Positions 30,326 to 37,047 of a stretch of 37,047 bases of DNA are shown piece by piece. Source of the stretch: Pedosphaera sp. (lineage in GTDB: Bacteria; Verrucomicrobiota; Verrucomicrobiia; Limisphaerales; DSYF01); assembly GCA_017853715.1 (NCBI GenBank), contig JAFMIZ010000016.1, positions 1 through 37,047 of the forward strand. Direction: 5' to 3'. The notes beneath the pieces were generated by a model. It saw only the letters and a list, made by a program, of their open reading frames with translations, ran no database searches and had not been told where the DNA came from. Within the stretch, counting starts at the first letter, position 1, and the number at the start of each line of letters is the position of its first letter. The translations under genes were made by a program, and so were the position numbers.

Positions 30326-31720
30326 TCACACCCGAAACGCCCCGTCCGCATAAACGCCGGATGGCAATTTTTCCGCTTCGCTCCCCGAGTTTTCAATCGT
30401 CACTTTGCCACGCACTACATTCCCTCGTTGAAATCTCACCGCCCCGCGCACGGTCAATGACAGGCAATCCCTCAGCGACGGCGGGCCGTCAGGCGTCAGC
30501 GCGTCCAGTTGATCGACGAGCTTGTAGTGCTTGCTGTCGAGGTCGAGTGCGGGCGGTTGGCCGTTGCGTTCGACGCGAAGTTCGATGCGCCAGTCCGGCG
30601 TGATTTCGTAAGCGTCGGAACGGATGGCCATCAAATCGGCGCAGGTCTTGACAGGTGCGAACCGTGTTCTCGGCACGACGATGGCCCCGGCGTTTTCAAA
30701 GCACTCAATCGCCGCGCCCATCGCAGTCTCAAGTTGCACCACCTTCGGCGAACTTGAATTACGCGGGTCAACGGTCTTCACGTTCTTGATCAAGGGCAGG
30801 GGAATGATGCCGTTGTATTGCTGGAGCAGCTTCGCGAGCGTATCGAGCCGGACCCAAAGGTTGTTCGTGTTGAAAAAGCGATGGCGTGTGATGTCCTGGA
30901 ATGAGGCTTCATCTGCCGTCGGGCATTGCGCCGATTCACGCAGCAGCAACCGGCCATCGCGCTGGGCTAGGTGACCGCCTTTGCGGTCGGCCGCGGTGCG
31001 CTCGCACACTTCCATGAGAAATGGCTTTCCAGAGTTTGCCAGGTAATTGAGCAGCGTGAGGTCGAGACTGGCGCCCAGGTTGTCTGAGTTGGATACGAAC
31101 AAATACTTCACGCCGTCGCCCAACAGGCGTTCGAGCCAGCCAGAACCCGCCAGCGCCGGGAACAAATCACCGTGGCCCGGCGGACACCACTCCAGTTGCG
31201 GATTTTCTGGCCAGCTTACCGGGCGCAGGGTGGCTTGGTCCACCTTGGGCACGAAGTTTTGCATCAACTCGAGGGACTGAGGCTCACCGAGTTCAGCATG
31301 CTTGGCCAGTGCTGCCAGAGTTGCTTCGCTGGTGCTGAGACTGTTCATCAGCAGAAAGCGAAGCTGAGTTTTATATGTCTTCCGTAAATGACCCACCTGC
31401 TTTGCGATCAGATCCAAAAAGGTCAGGCCGTCTTTCACGGGCAGCAACGACTTGGGCGATTCCAATCCCATGCTCGTGCCGAGTCCGCCGTTCAGTTTCA
31501 GGATGGCGGTCTGGCTGAGTAATGACGCACCGGCTTGGCTGGCATCTAGGCTTCCGTATTGAGGCAAGATGGCCACAGGCTGAATACTCGATTCAGGGAT
31601 TTGTCCCGTATTGCCTGCGACGAGGGCTTGGTAATTGTGTCGGAAGGCCCCGATGCAAGCACTGGAAAGGCCGGCATTGCCCATCTTGGTTACAAATTCG
31701 GTGAATGACTCCTGACTCAT
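30326..31720 (-). CDS. UTP-glucose-1-phosphate uridylyltransferase, eukaryotic-type (UDPGP family)
   Basis: This enzyme makes UDP-glucose from UTP and glucose-1-phosphate. The 464-residue protein has the nucleotide-binding loop KLNGGLGTSMG (residues 75-85), SPKSLLPVKDGLTFLDLI, FLLMNSLST, WCPPGHGDLFPAL, YLFVSNSDNLGA and FNTNNLWV. This is the signature of the eukaryote-like UDPGP family rather than bacterial GalU. The C-terminal beta-helix part ends around FQRGNVVRGKVTIEN. The frame extends upstream into pyrD, but MSQESFTEFV is the family start. It supplies or consumes UDP-glucose used by GalT/GalE elsewhere in the window. A UDP-sugar pyrophosphorylase is a less likely alternative. Confidence 0.92.
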   Translation of the reverse strand: MSQESFTEFVTKMGNAGLSSACIGAFRHNYQALVAGNTGQIPESSIQPVAILPQYGSLDASQAGASLLSQTAILKLNGGLGTSMGLESPKSLLPVKDGLTFLDLIAKQVGHLRKTYKTQLRFLLMNSLSTSEATLAALAKHAELGEPQSLELMQNFVPKVDQATLRPVSWPENPQLEWCPPGHGDLFPALAGSGWLERLLGDGVKYLFVSNSDNLGASLDLTLLNYLANSGKPFLMEVCERTAADRKGGHLAQRDGRLLLRESAQCPTADEASFQDITRHRFFNTNNLWVRLDTLAKLLQQYNGIIPLPLIKNVKTVDPRNSSSPKVVQLETAMGAAIECFENAGAIVVPRTRFAPVKTCADLMAIRSDAYEITPDWRIELRVERNGQPPALDLDSKHYKLVDQLDALTPDGPPSLRDCLSLTVRGAVRFQRGNVVRGKVTIENSGSEAEKLPSGVYADGAFRV

Positions 31721-31748
31721 GAATTCGATTTGGACCTTGACGGAGTGG

Positions 31749-32861
31749 TTAAATGCAGCAGCTGCCAACGGCCTGCGAGAGGCTGTCGAACCCTTGCTCG
31801 GCCAGTTTTTTCTGCAGGCCTGATACGATCTGCTTTGGCAGCGTGGGGCCCTCGTAGATGAATCCCGTGTAGAGTTGAACGAGGCTGGCACCGGCCGTGA
31901 TTTTTTCCCACGCGTCCTCGGTATTGAAAATGCCGCCCACGCCAATGATGGGCACTTTGCCTCGGGACTGCCGGTAAAGATGACGAATGACTTCTGTGCT
32001 GCGTTCGCGAACGGGTTTGCCGCTGAGGCCGCCCATCTGTGCGTAAGTCTGGCGGACTTGTGGATGGTCTGTCGAGGGACGTGAGATGGTGGTGTTCGTG
32101 GCAACAAGGCCAGCCAAGCTTCGTTCGCTGACGAGTGAGAGTATCTCGTCCAGCGCGTCGAATGTGAGGTCTGGTGCGACTTTGACGAGGATTGGCTTTG
32201 CTTTTCCTGTTTTTGCCAAGGTTGCATTCACCTCCTGCATCGCTGCAAGAATGTCGCTCAATGCCGCCTTGTCCTGGAGCTGCCGCAGATTAGGCGTGTT
32301 GGGTGAACTGACGTTGACGACAAAGAAGTCCGCCAGATTCCAAAGCGTGCGGAATGTGTTGGCGTAATCCTCAGATGCTTTGTCGAGTGGAGTGACTTTG
32401 GATTTGCCCAAATTGACACCGACGGGGTGCGTGGGCCATTGACCTGAATCATGCCAGTGCTTGAGTTCAGCGGCGACAGCCTCCGCTCCGGGATTGTTAA
32501 ACCCCATGCGGTTCACGATGGCTTCGGCTGACGGAGCGCGGAAGACACGGGGCTTGTCATTGCCGGGCTGGCCGTGCCACGTGACGGCACCGAGTTCGGT
32601 GTGTCCAAATCCCAAGGCTGCCCACGCGGGCACGGCTTCAGCTGACTTGTCCATGCCGGCGGCTAATCCAACGGGATTCGGGAAACGCAGGCCGAAAAGG
32701 TCCACCGGCAAGTCCGGCGCACCGCACACTTCGCGCGCCATCTCCAAACAAAGCGGATGGCGACTGGCTTGATTGAGCCAGCGCATGGTCAGGTTGTGAA
32801 CCTGCTCCGGATCTTGGCGAAAGAAGGCCGGGCGGATTGCATGGTGGTAAAGCCAACTCAT
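31749..32861 (-). CDS. pyrD: dihydroorotate dehydrogenase (quinone), class 2
   Basis: PyrD oxidises dihydroorotate to orotate in pyrimidine synthesis and passes electrons to quinone at the inner membrane. The 370-residue protein has the class 2 N-terminal membrane-associating helix (MSWLYHHAIRPAFFRQDPEQ), NPVGLAAGMDKSAE, ELGAVTWHGQPGNDKPRVFR, the catalytic loop NVSSPNTPNLRQLQ (residues 183-196, with the active-site Ser), KVAPDL, ATNTTISR and IIGVGGIFNTEDAWEKI. Length and features agree with class 2 enzymes. It runs in the same direction as the UDPGP gene 28 bases downstream. No other pyrimidine gene is nearby. Confidence 0.96.
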   Translation of the reverse strand: MSWLYHHAIRPAFFRQDPEQVHNLTMRWLNQASRHPLCLEMAREVCGAPDLPVDLFGLRFPNPVGLAAGMDKSAEAVPAWAALGFGHTELGAVTWHGQPGNDKPRVFRAPSAEAIVNRMGFNNPGAEAVAAELKHWHDSGQWPTHPVGVNLGKSKVTPLDKASEDYANTFRTLWNLADFFVVNVSSPNTPNLRQLQDKAALSDILAAMQEVNATLAKTGKAKPILVKVAPDLTFDALDEILSLVSERSLAGLVATNTTISRPSTDHPQVRQTYAQMGGLSGKPVRERSTEVIRHLYRQSRGKVPIIGVGGIFNTEDAWEKITAGASLVQLYTGFIYEGPTLPKQIVSGLQKKLAEQGFDSLSQAVGSCCI

Positions 32862-32922
32862 GAGTGAATCTTCAAAGGATGTCGCGCTGCTGTCGAGGCA
32901 GGAATGGGGCAGCGATCAACGA

Positions 32923-34530
32923 CTACGCCTTCCTCCGCAGCACCGTGTCGTGTTGCGCCAACGCAGGATCGGCTTTCGGGTAGTCCAAATTGTAATTCAA
33001 CCCACGACTCTCGCGGCGTTCAAGCGCACTGCGCACGATGACTTCGGCCACGGTTGCGATGTTGCGCAACTCCAGCAAATCGCCCGTCACTTTGAAGTCC
33101 CAGTAAAACTCCTGAATTTCCTCCTGCAGATTCGTGATGCGCTTGAGGGCGCGTTGCAGTCGCTTGTTCGTGCGCACGATGCTGACGTAATCCCACATGG
33201 TGCGGCGGATCTCATCCCAGTTGTGCGTAACCACAACCAGTTCGTCGGTGTCGTGCGCATTGCCCGATTGCCAGGCGGGCAGGGGGATTATTTCGGGTTT
33301 CGTGTTTCTGGTTGCGAGTTTATTGGCTGCGCGGTGGGCGCAAACGAGCGCTTCCAGCAGCGAATTGCTCGCGAGCCGGTTTGCCCCGTGCAACCCTGTG
33401 CAGGCCACTTCACCGATGGCGTAAAGCCCGGCGATTTCCGTTTCGCCATCCACGTTCGTCACCACGCCGCCGCATTGGTAATGCGCGGCGGGCACGACGG
33501 GAATCGGCTCCTTGGTGATATCAATGCCGTAACCGAGGCAGGTTTCGTAGATGTTGGGAAAGCGTTTGATGATGAACGGTGCGGGCTTGTGCGTGATGTC
33601 CAGGTGCATGAAGGGCGCGCCGCTCTTCTTCATTTCATGGTCAATCGCGCGGGCCACGACGTCGCGTGGGGCGAGCGACCGCAGCGGATGATATTCATCC
33701 ATGAACTCGCGTCCGTCCGGCGTTTTGAGAATGCCGCCTTCGCCGCGCACGGCTTCGCTGATGAGAAACGACTTCGCCTTGGGATGGAACAGGCACGTAG
33801 GATGGAACTGGATGAACTCCATGTTAGCGACCGGGGCCCCGGCGCGATAGGCCATGGCCACTCCATCGCCCGTCGCGATGTCCGGGTTCGTCGTGTAGAG
33901 ATAAACTTTGCCACAGCCGCCGGTAGCAAGAACGGTGGCCGGCGCGCTGAAGGTTTCCACTTCGCCGGTTTCCTTGTTCAGCACGTATACGCCGAGACAC
34001 CGATGATCGCCCAGGTAACCCAGCTTTTGCGTTGTGATTAGGTCAATTGCGATGTGGTTCTCGAAGACCGCAATATTCGGCTGGCTGGCGACGGCATTAA
34101 GCAGGGCCTTTTCGATCTCGCGCCCGGTGACGTCCTTGGCGTGCAGGATGCGGCGCTTGGAATGGCCGCCCTCGCGTCCGAGATCCAGTTCACGTGCGCC
34201 GCCGGAGTTCGGGAGTTCGCGTTCGCTGAAGCGCATGCCCAGCTCGATCAGCTCATGGATGCAGTCCGGTCCTTCCTCAACAATGGTGCGCACCACGCCC
34301 TCGCGGCACAAGCCAGCCCCTGCTTCGATCGTGTCGCGCACGTGCATCTCAACGGAGTCCTCCTTGCTGGTGACAGCCGCCACGCCGCCTTGCGCGTAGT
34401 TGGTGTTGGACTCCGCGCGGTTCTTCTTGGTGATGATGGCGACGCGTCCACGCGGCGCGACCTTCAGGGCGAGGAAAAGCCCGGCAATACCACTGCCGAG
34501 GACCAGATAATCAAACTGGCGTGTGTTCAT
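32923..34530 (-). CDS. nadB: L-aspartate oxidase
   Basis: NadB oxidises L-aspartate to iminoaspartate, the first step of de novo NAD synthesis. The 535-residue flavoprotein has the FAD-binding GSGIAGL (residues 12-18) and the family-typical [11 protein letters not shown] and [10 protein letters not shown]. Later motifs are [73 protein letters not shown] and, in the C-terminal capping region, [17 protein letters not shown]. These distinguish it from succinate dehydrogenase/fumarate reductase flavoproteins. Start [12 protein letters not shown] at 34530 is preferred over an in-frame ATG six codons upstream. nadA and nadC are not in the window. Confidence 0.95.
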   Translation of the reverse strand: MNTRQFDYLVLGSGIAGLFLALKVAPRGRVAIITKKNRAESNTNYAQGGVAAVTSKEDSVEMHVRDTIEAGAGLCREGVVRTIVEEGPDCIHELIELGMRFSERELPNSGGARELDLGREGGHSKRRILHAKDVTGREIEKALLNAVASQPNIAVFENHIAIDLITTQKLGYLGDHRCLGVYVLNKETGEVETFSAPATVLATGGCGKVYLYTTNPDIATGDGVAMAYRAGAPVANMEFIQFHPTCLFHPKAKSFLISEAVRGEGGILKTPDGREFMDEYHPLRSLAPRDVVARAIDHEMKKSGAPFMHLDITHKPAPFIIKRFPNIYETCLGYGIDITKEPIPVVPAAHYQCGGVVTNVDGETEIAGLYAIGEVACTGLHGANRLASNSLLEALVCAHRAANKLATRNTKPEIIPLPAWQSGNAHDTDELVVVTHNWDEIRRTMWDYVSIVRTNKRLQRALKRITNLQEEIQEFYWDFKVTGDLLELRNIATVAEVIVRSALERRESRGLNYNLDYPKADPALAQHDTVLRRKA

Positions 34531-35132
34531 GCGTTGGTGGGCAAACATTCATTGCCCGGAACCAGAAGTAAACTAGATCGCGCTCATGTCGTTTGCACGA
34601 ACTAACCGGCTGGCTTGCTCGCCCCGAAGTGACGCCGTGCTTGCCACCCATCATCAATTGGCAACCCGCGATACTAGGTAGGGCGCGCAGTCCTCTACGC
34701 CTCGCGAACGTCGTGCGGCATTTCTTTCCTCTGTGGCAATGCGCAGGGGACTGCGCGCCCTGTCATGCCTTGGCCAGTCTATTCTGTGCCTCGTGCTGTC
34801 CTCGGCGCCACCGGCGCGGGAGCGGCCCTCATCACCCACGGCGACACGGACGGCTGTTTAACGGCATGGCCAACGCACTTCAGAGCGCCACCGCCGGCAT
34901 TCCGTTCACGACCGCCTCTGGGGAGATTATCATCAAACTTGACCGGCGCAGCTTGGCAATCGGCAGCCACAAATGTGCTAACGGGACCGCGCTGGGAGGT
35001 GTCGCGTCCGACGGTGGAGACCAACGAATTCTTCCGTGCCGTGGTGTTGCCGTAATCTCCCCACTGGTTGGAGGCGCAGTGACAAGACTCTGTTTGTAGA
35101 GACGCTCTGCAGCCAAAAATACAACTTGTTCT
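34531..35132. other. 602-base gap between nadB and panC; repeat and possible gene remnant
   Basis: No convincing intact gene is present. It holds an inverted repeat (34681-34760). The + strand stretch about 34765-35055 has a frame ending in ETNEFFRAVVLP, a C-terminal style seen in secreted verrucomicrobial proteins, suggesting a leftover 3' fragment. This is a weak resemblance only. Confidence 0.35.
34681..34760. repeat. 13-bp perfect inverted repeat with 54-base spacer
   Basis: GGGCGCGCAGTCC at 34681-34693 and its exact complement GGACTGCGCGCCC at 34748-34760. The spacer includes CCTCTACGCCTCGCGAACG. The architecture is that of a dispersed palindromic (REP-like) element. It sits upstream of nadB. 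Confidence 0.65.
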
Positions 35133-35993
35133 TCACAACCGCCCGTTATCAATCAACCGCGTCTTGCCGAAGAACACGGCCAAGGCCATGTGCGTGCCCG
35201 GGCGAGCGGTCTTAGCTGGCACGAGCGTTTCGCCATCGAAGAAGTGGATGTAGTCGACGCGAGCTTCGGACTTCGCAGCAACGCATTCGGCGAGCTTCCG
35301 TGTGAGTCGGGCAGCGGATTGCGGCGCATGCTTCACGAGCTTTCTGGCTTCGCTCAGACACTCGGACAGAATCGTGGCTTGGGCGCGTTGTACGGCGTTG
35401 AGGTATTTGTTCCGTGAACTCATCGCCAAGCCATCGCGTTCGCGCAGGGTGGGGGCCACGATGATTTTGATGGGGAAGTTCAGGTCAGCGGTCATGCGCT
35501 GAATAACGGCTGCTTGCTGCCAGTCTTTCGCGCCGAATACCGCGACGTCGGGTAGGACGCAGTTGAACAGTTTCGCGACTACCGTGGTGACGCCGCGAAA
35601 GTGCGTGGGTCTCGAGCTGCCTTCCATGCCCAGCGAAAGTGTTTCCTCGACGACGTAAGTGGAGTAATGGTCTTCACTCTTGCCCGGATACATCGCTGCG
35701 TCGGTGGGCGTGAAGACGACATCAGCGCCAGCCTCGCGGCAGAGGCGCAAGTCGCGTTTCAGGTCGCGGGGATACTTGGTAAAGTCCTCCTCGGGTCCGA
35801 ACTGAGTGGGGTTGACGTAAATGCTGACGACAACCCGTCCCTTCGGTCCGACAGCTTGGCGTGCCCGCTTCACGAGGCTGATGTGTCCGGCGTGCAGGTA
35901 ACCCATCGTGGGCACAAAGCCGACGCGCGCGCCGGACTTTTTCCAACGCAACGCTGCGGACTGCATTTGGGCAATCAAGGAGACCACTCGCAT
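35133..35993 (-). CDS. panC: pantothenate synthetase
   Basis: PanC ligates pantoate and beta-alanine using ATP, the last step of pantothenate synthesis. The 286-residue cytosolic enzyme has the nucleotidyltransferase HIGH-like motif MGYLHAGH (residues 30-37), VSIYVNPTQFGPEEDF, YPRDLKRDL, FRGVTTVVAKLFN, VFGAKDWQQ and the KMSKS-like MSSRNKYL (191-198). The frame extends 35 codons upstream through a repeat region, but MRVVSLIAQM matches the usual start. panB and panD are not in the window. Confidence 0.96.
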   Translation of the reverse strand: MRVVSLIAQMQSAALRWKKSGARVGFVPTMGYLHAGHISLVKRARQAVGPKGRVVVSIYVNPTQFGPEEDFTKYPRDLKRDLRLCREAGADVVFTPTDAAMYPGKSEDHYSTYVVEETLSLGMEGSSRPTHFRGVTTVVAKLFNCVLPDVAVFGAKDWQQAAVIQRMTADLNFPIKIIVAPTLRERDGLAMSSRNKYLNAVQRAQATILSECLSEARKLVKHAPQSAARLTRKLAECVAAKSEARVDYIHFFDGETLVPAKTARPGTHMALAVFFGKTRLIDNGRL

Positions 35994-36066
35994 GAACTGA
36001 GGCTGGGCAAAACTTGTCGGGCTGGCAATGCGGGAGTGGGGCGCCAGTTCTGCGTAGGCTGCGGAA

Positions 36067-36225
36067 GCCCCGTAGGGGCGATATCTTTGTAGGGGCATTG
36101 CACCTGCGTTAAAGCTCCGTCAGGAGTGAAATCAGCCCAGCGTCCGCGGTTGCACCCTATGCCGCGCCCAAGGAGCTTGAGGTTTATTCGGCGTGCTGCT
36201 GCAAAGATGTCGCTCCTAGCGGAGC
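36067..36225. repeat. REP-like cluster of three hairpins upstream of panC
   Basis: Within 159 bases there are three short palindromes: GCCCC-GTA-GGGGC (36067-36079), GCTCC-GTCA-GGAGT (36114-36127, one G-T pair) and GCTCC-TAGC-GGAGC (36212-36225). The first with its flank ATATCTTTG (to 36089) and the third with its flank CAAAGATGT (from 36202) are inverted copies of one another, so the whole is a bracketed pair, as in BIME-type REP arrays. It fills the gap between panC and the membrane-protein gene. Confidence 0.65.
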
Positions 36226-36298
36226 CTGGTCGAGGTTGCGCTCTCCGCCCAGTTGCCACTTGTCAGCGTTCGAGATGTGCCGCATCGTTTCCCTGAAA

Positions 36299-36766
36299 AT
36301 GGAACAGACGCAGCCGAAGTCCGGAGGCACCATCAAGCGCTTCTTGCAGAGTTGGGCGATCAATACACTGGCTGTGTTGGTTGCGGCATTTCTGTTGCCG
36401 GGCATCTCTTACGGGGACGACTGGAAAAATTTGCTGCTCGCCTCCCTGCTTTTGGGGGTTTTGAACTCGGTCGTGCGTCCGCTTCTAATGCTGCTCGCAT
36501 TGCCGTTGCTGATTGTCACGCTCGGCCTCTTCATGCTGGTGATCAACGCGCTGTTGCTGCTGTTGGTTGGTGAGATTGTCAGCGGGTTCGACGTCGAGTC
36601 CTTTTGGTGGGCCGTGCTGGGTTCGGTAATCATCAGCATCATCTCACTGGTGCTCAATGCTCTTACGGGCACTGGTAAATCACGCATTGTTCTTCACAGC
36701 GCGGGAACAAATCATCGTCCGCTGGGGCCTACGGATAGCGGCAGTGGTCCGGTGATTGATGTCTAA
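36299..36766 (+). CDS. small integral membrane protein, phage holin-like/YvlD family
   Basis: A 155-residue protein with about four hydrophobic helices. The first is around WAINTLAVLVAAFLLPGI, the second around LLLASLLLGVLNSVVRP, the third around LIVTLGLFMLVINALLLLLV, and the last around FWWAVLGSVIISIISLVLNAL. The order and the segments LGVLNSVVRPLLMLLALPLLI and TLGLFMLVINALLL match the widespread YvlD/'phage holin family 4' proteins, which are not truly phage holins and have no clear function. The chosen ATG (MEQTQPKSGG) removes an unlikely N-terminal extension. Its stop overlaps the stop of the opposite-strand trmB by 2 bases. Confidence 0.82.
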   Translation: MEQTQPKSGGTIKRFLQSWAINTLAVLVAAFLLPGISYGDDWKNLLLASLLLGVLNSVVRPLLMLLALPLLIVTLGLFMLVINALLLLLVGEIVSGFDVESFWWAVLGSVIISIISLVLNALTGTGKSRIVLHSAGTNHRPLGPTDSGSGPVIDV

Positions 36767-37047
36767 TTCACCCGCCGGTAAGTCGCGTGTTGTGTGGGAA
36801 TGCCCTGCGCGTTGAAGTCCTTCTCGAAATCCGTCTTGATGGCCAGCAGTTCTGCCGGAGCCTCAATCTTCTCAAAACGTTTATCGTCGGCGAATACACG
36901 GAGCATCTGGGCAAAGTAATCCTCGTCGTCCGTTCGCAAATAAACCGCGCCGCCGGGGCGCAATGCTTGAACGGCCAATGAAGGGAAGCGTTCGTTGATA
37001 AAGCGATGGCGGCGGTGTTTCAACTTGGGCCACGGGTCGGGGAAGTA
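36763..37047 (-). CDS. trmB: tRNA (guanine-46-N7)-methyltransferase, C-terminal part (cut by window end)
   Basis: TrmB methylates G46 of tRNAs to m7G using SAM. The 94 residues present begin YFPDPWPKLKHRRHRFINE, the family signature motif FPDPWPKxRHxKRR with Lys-Leu in place of the usual Lys-Arg at one position. LRPGGAVYLRTDDEDYFAQML follows, and the end QGIPTQHATYRR is also typical (family: G-x-x-T-x-Y-E-x-R/K). The N-terminal SAM-binding part lies beyond the window. It converges with the upstream-facing membrane-protein gene, the two stops overlapping. Confidence 0.9.
   Translation of the reverse strand, partial: YFPDPWPKLKHRRHRFINERFPSLAVQALRPGGAVYLRTDDEDYFAQMLRVFADDKRFEKIEAPAELLAIKTDFEKDFNAQGIPTQHATYRRVN

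Noticed and set aside
30185-30460. Small + strand frame after the SET gene
   Set aside because: It lies mostly within the inverted-repeat element and the opposite strand of the UDPGP gene end.
32860-34041. 393-codon + strand frame across nadB
   Set aside because: It is antisense to nadB, which has full flavoprotein motifs; the antisense product shows no family features.

Overview
This 37 kb window is a bacterial chromosome segment of moderately high GC. The gene set and style suggest the phylum Verrucomicrobiota, perhaps the Pedosphaera/Limisphaerales side. The pointers are secreted GH2/Leloir sugar genes, a DUF1573-cytochrome c protein, a SET-domain protein, a compact PilMN/GspL-type secretion operon and dispersed palindromic repeats. 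The assignment is by gene style only and no database was consulted.

Layout. (1) 1-9986, + strand: information-processing genes, namely the 3' part of rpoC, then rpsL, rpsG, fusA, rpsJ, rplC, rplD, rplW, which run directly into rpsP, khpA, trmD and rplS. The S10-type cluster stops after L23 and is joined to the rpsP-trmD-rplS cluster with a 10-base gap, which is an unusual junction. A perfect 12-bp hairpin closes the block. (2) 10121-11338: a metallo-beta-lactamase-fold hydrolase, a small lipoprotein and a tRNA-Met(CAT). (3) 11470-16821: exported beta-galactosidase, galT and galE, a lactose/galactoside to UDP-sugar route, ended by a bidirectional terminator. (4) 16892-23004, - strand: a four-gene type II secretion/type IV pilus-like operon (gspE, GspL/PilMN-like, GspM/PilO-like, gspD). 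(5) 23150-23872, + strand: a decayed cupin plus DUF2249 pair behind an FNR/DNR-type box. (6) 23899-27562, - strand: a DUF1573-cytochrome c protein, leuA preceded by a leader-peptide attenuator, and an RsuA-type pseudouridine synthase. (7) 27711-30143, + strand: an RluA-type pseudouridine synthase with a roughly 300-residue Arg/Gly-rich tail, and a SET-domain protein. (8) 30326-35993, - strand: a eukaryotic-type UDP-glucose pyrophosphorylase, pyrD, nadB and panC. (9) 36299-37047: a holin-like/YvlD-type membrane protein facing a truncated trmB.

How they fit together. GalT and GalE feed UDP-galactose/UDP-glucose exchange, and the UDPGP enzyme at 30326-31720 would supply or drain UDP-glucose. LeuA, PyrD, NadB and PanC each serve one step of a different biosynthetic pathway (leucine, pyrimidine, NAD, pantothenate).

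The most interesting points are: a leucine-codon-rich leader peptide with mutually exclusive terminator and antiterminator hairpins upstream of leuA; the frameshifted cupin/DUF2249 locus with an FNR-like box and a perfect palindrome abutting the start codon; the RGG-like tail on the RluA-family enzyme; the hybrid ribosomal operon; and several palindromic intergenic repeats. I saw no CRISPR array, insertion sequence or prophage, and I did not recognise a wholly new multi-gene system.
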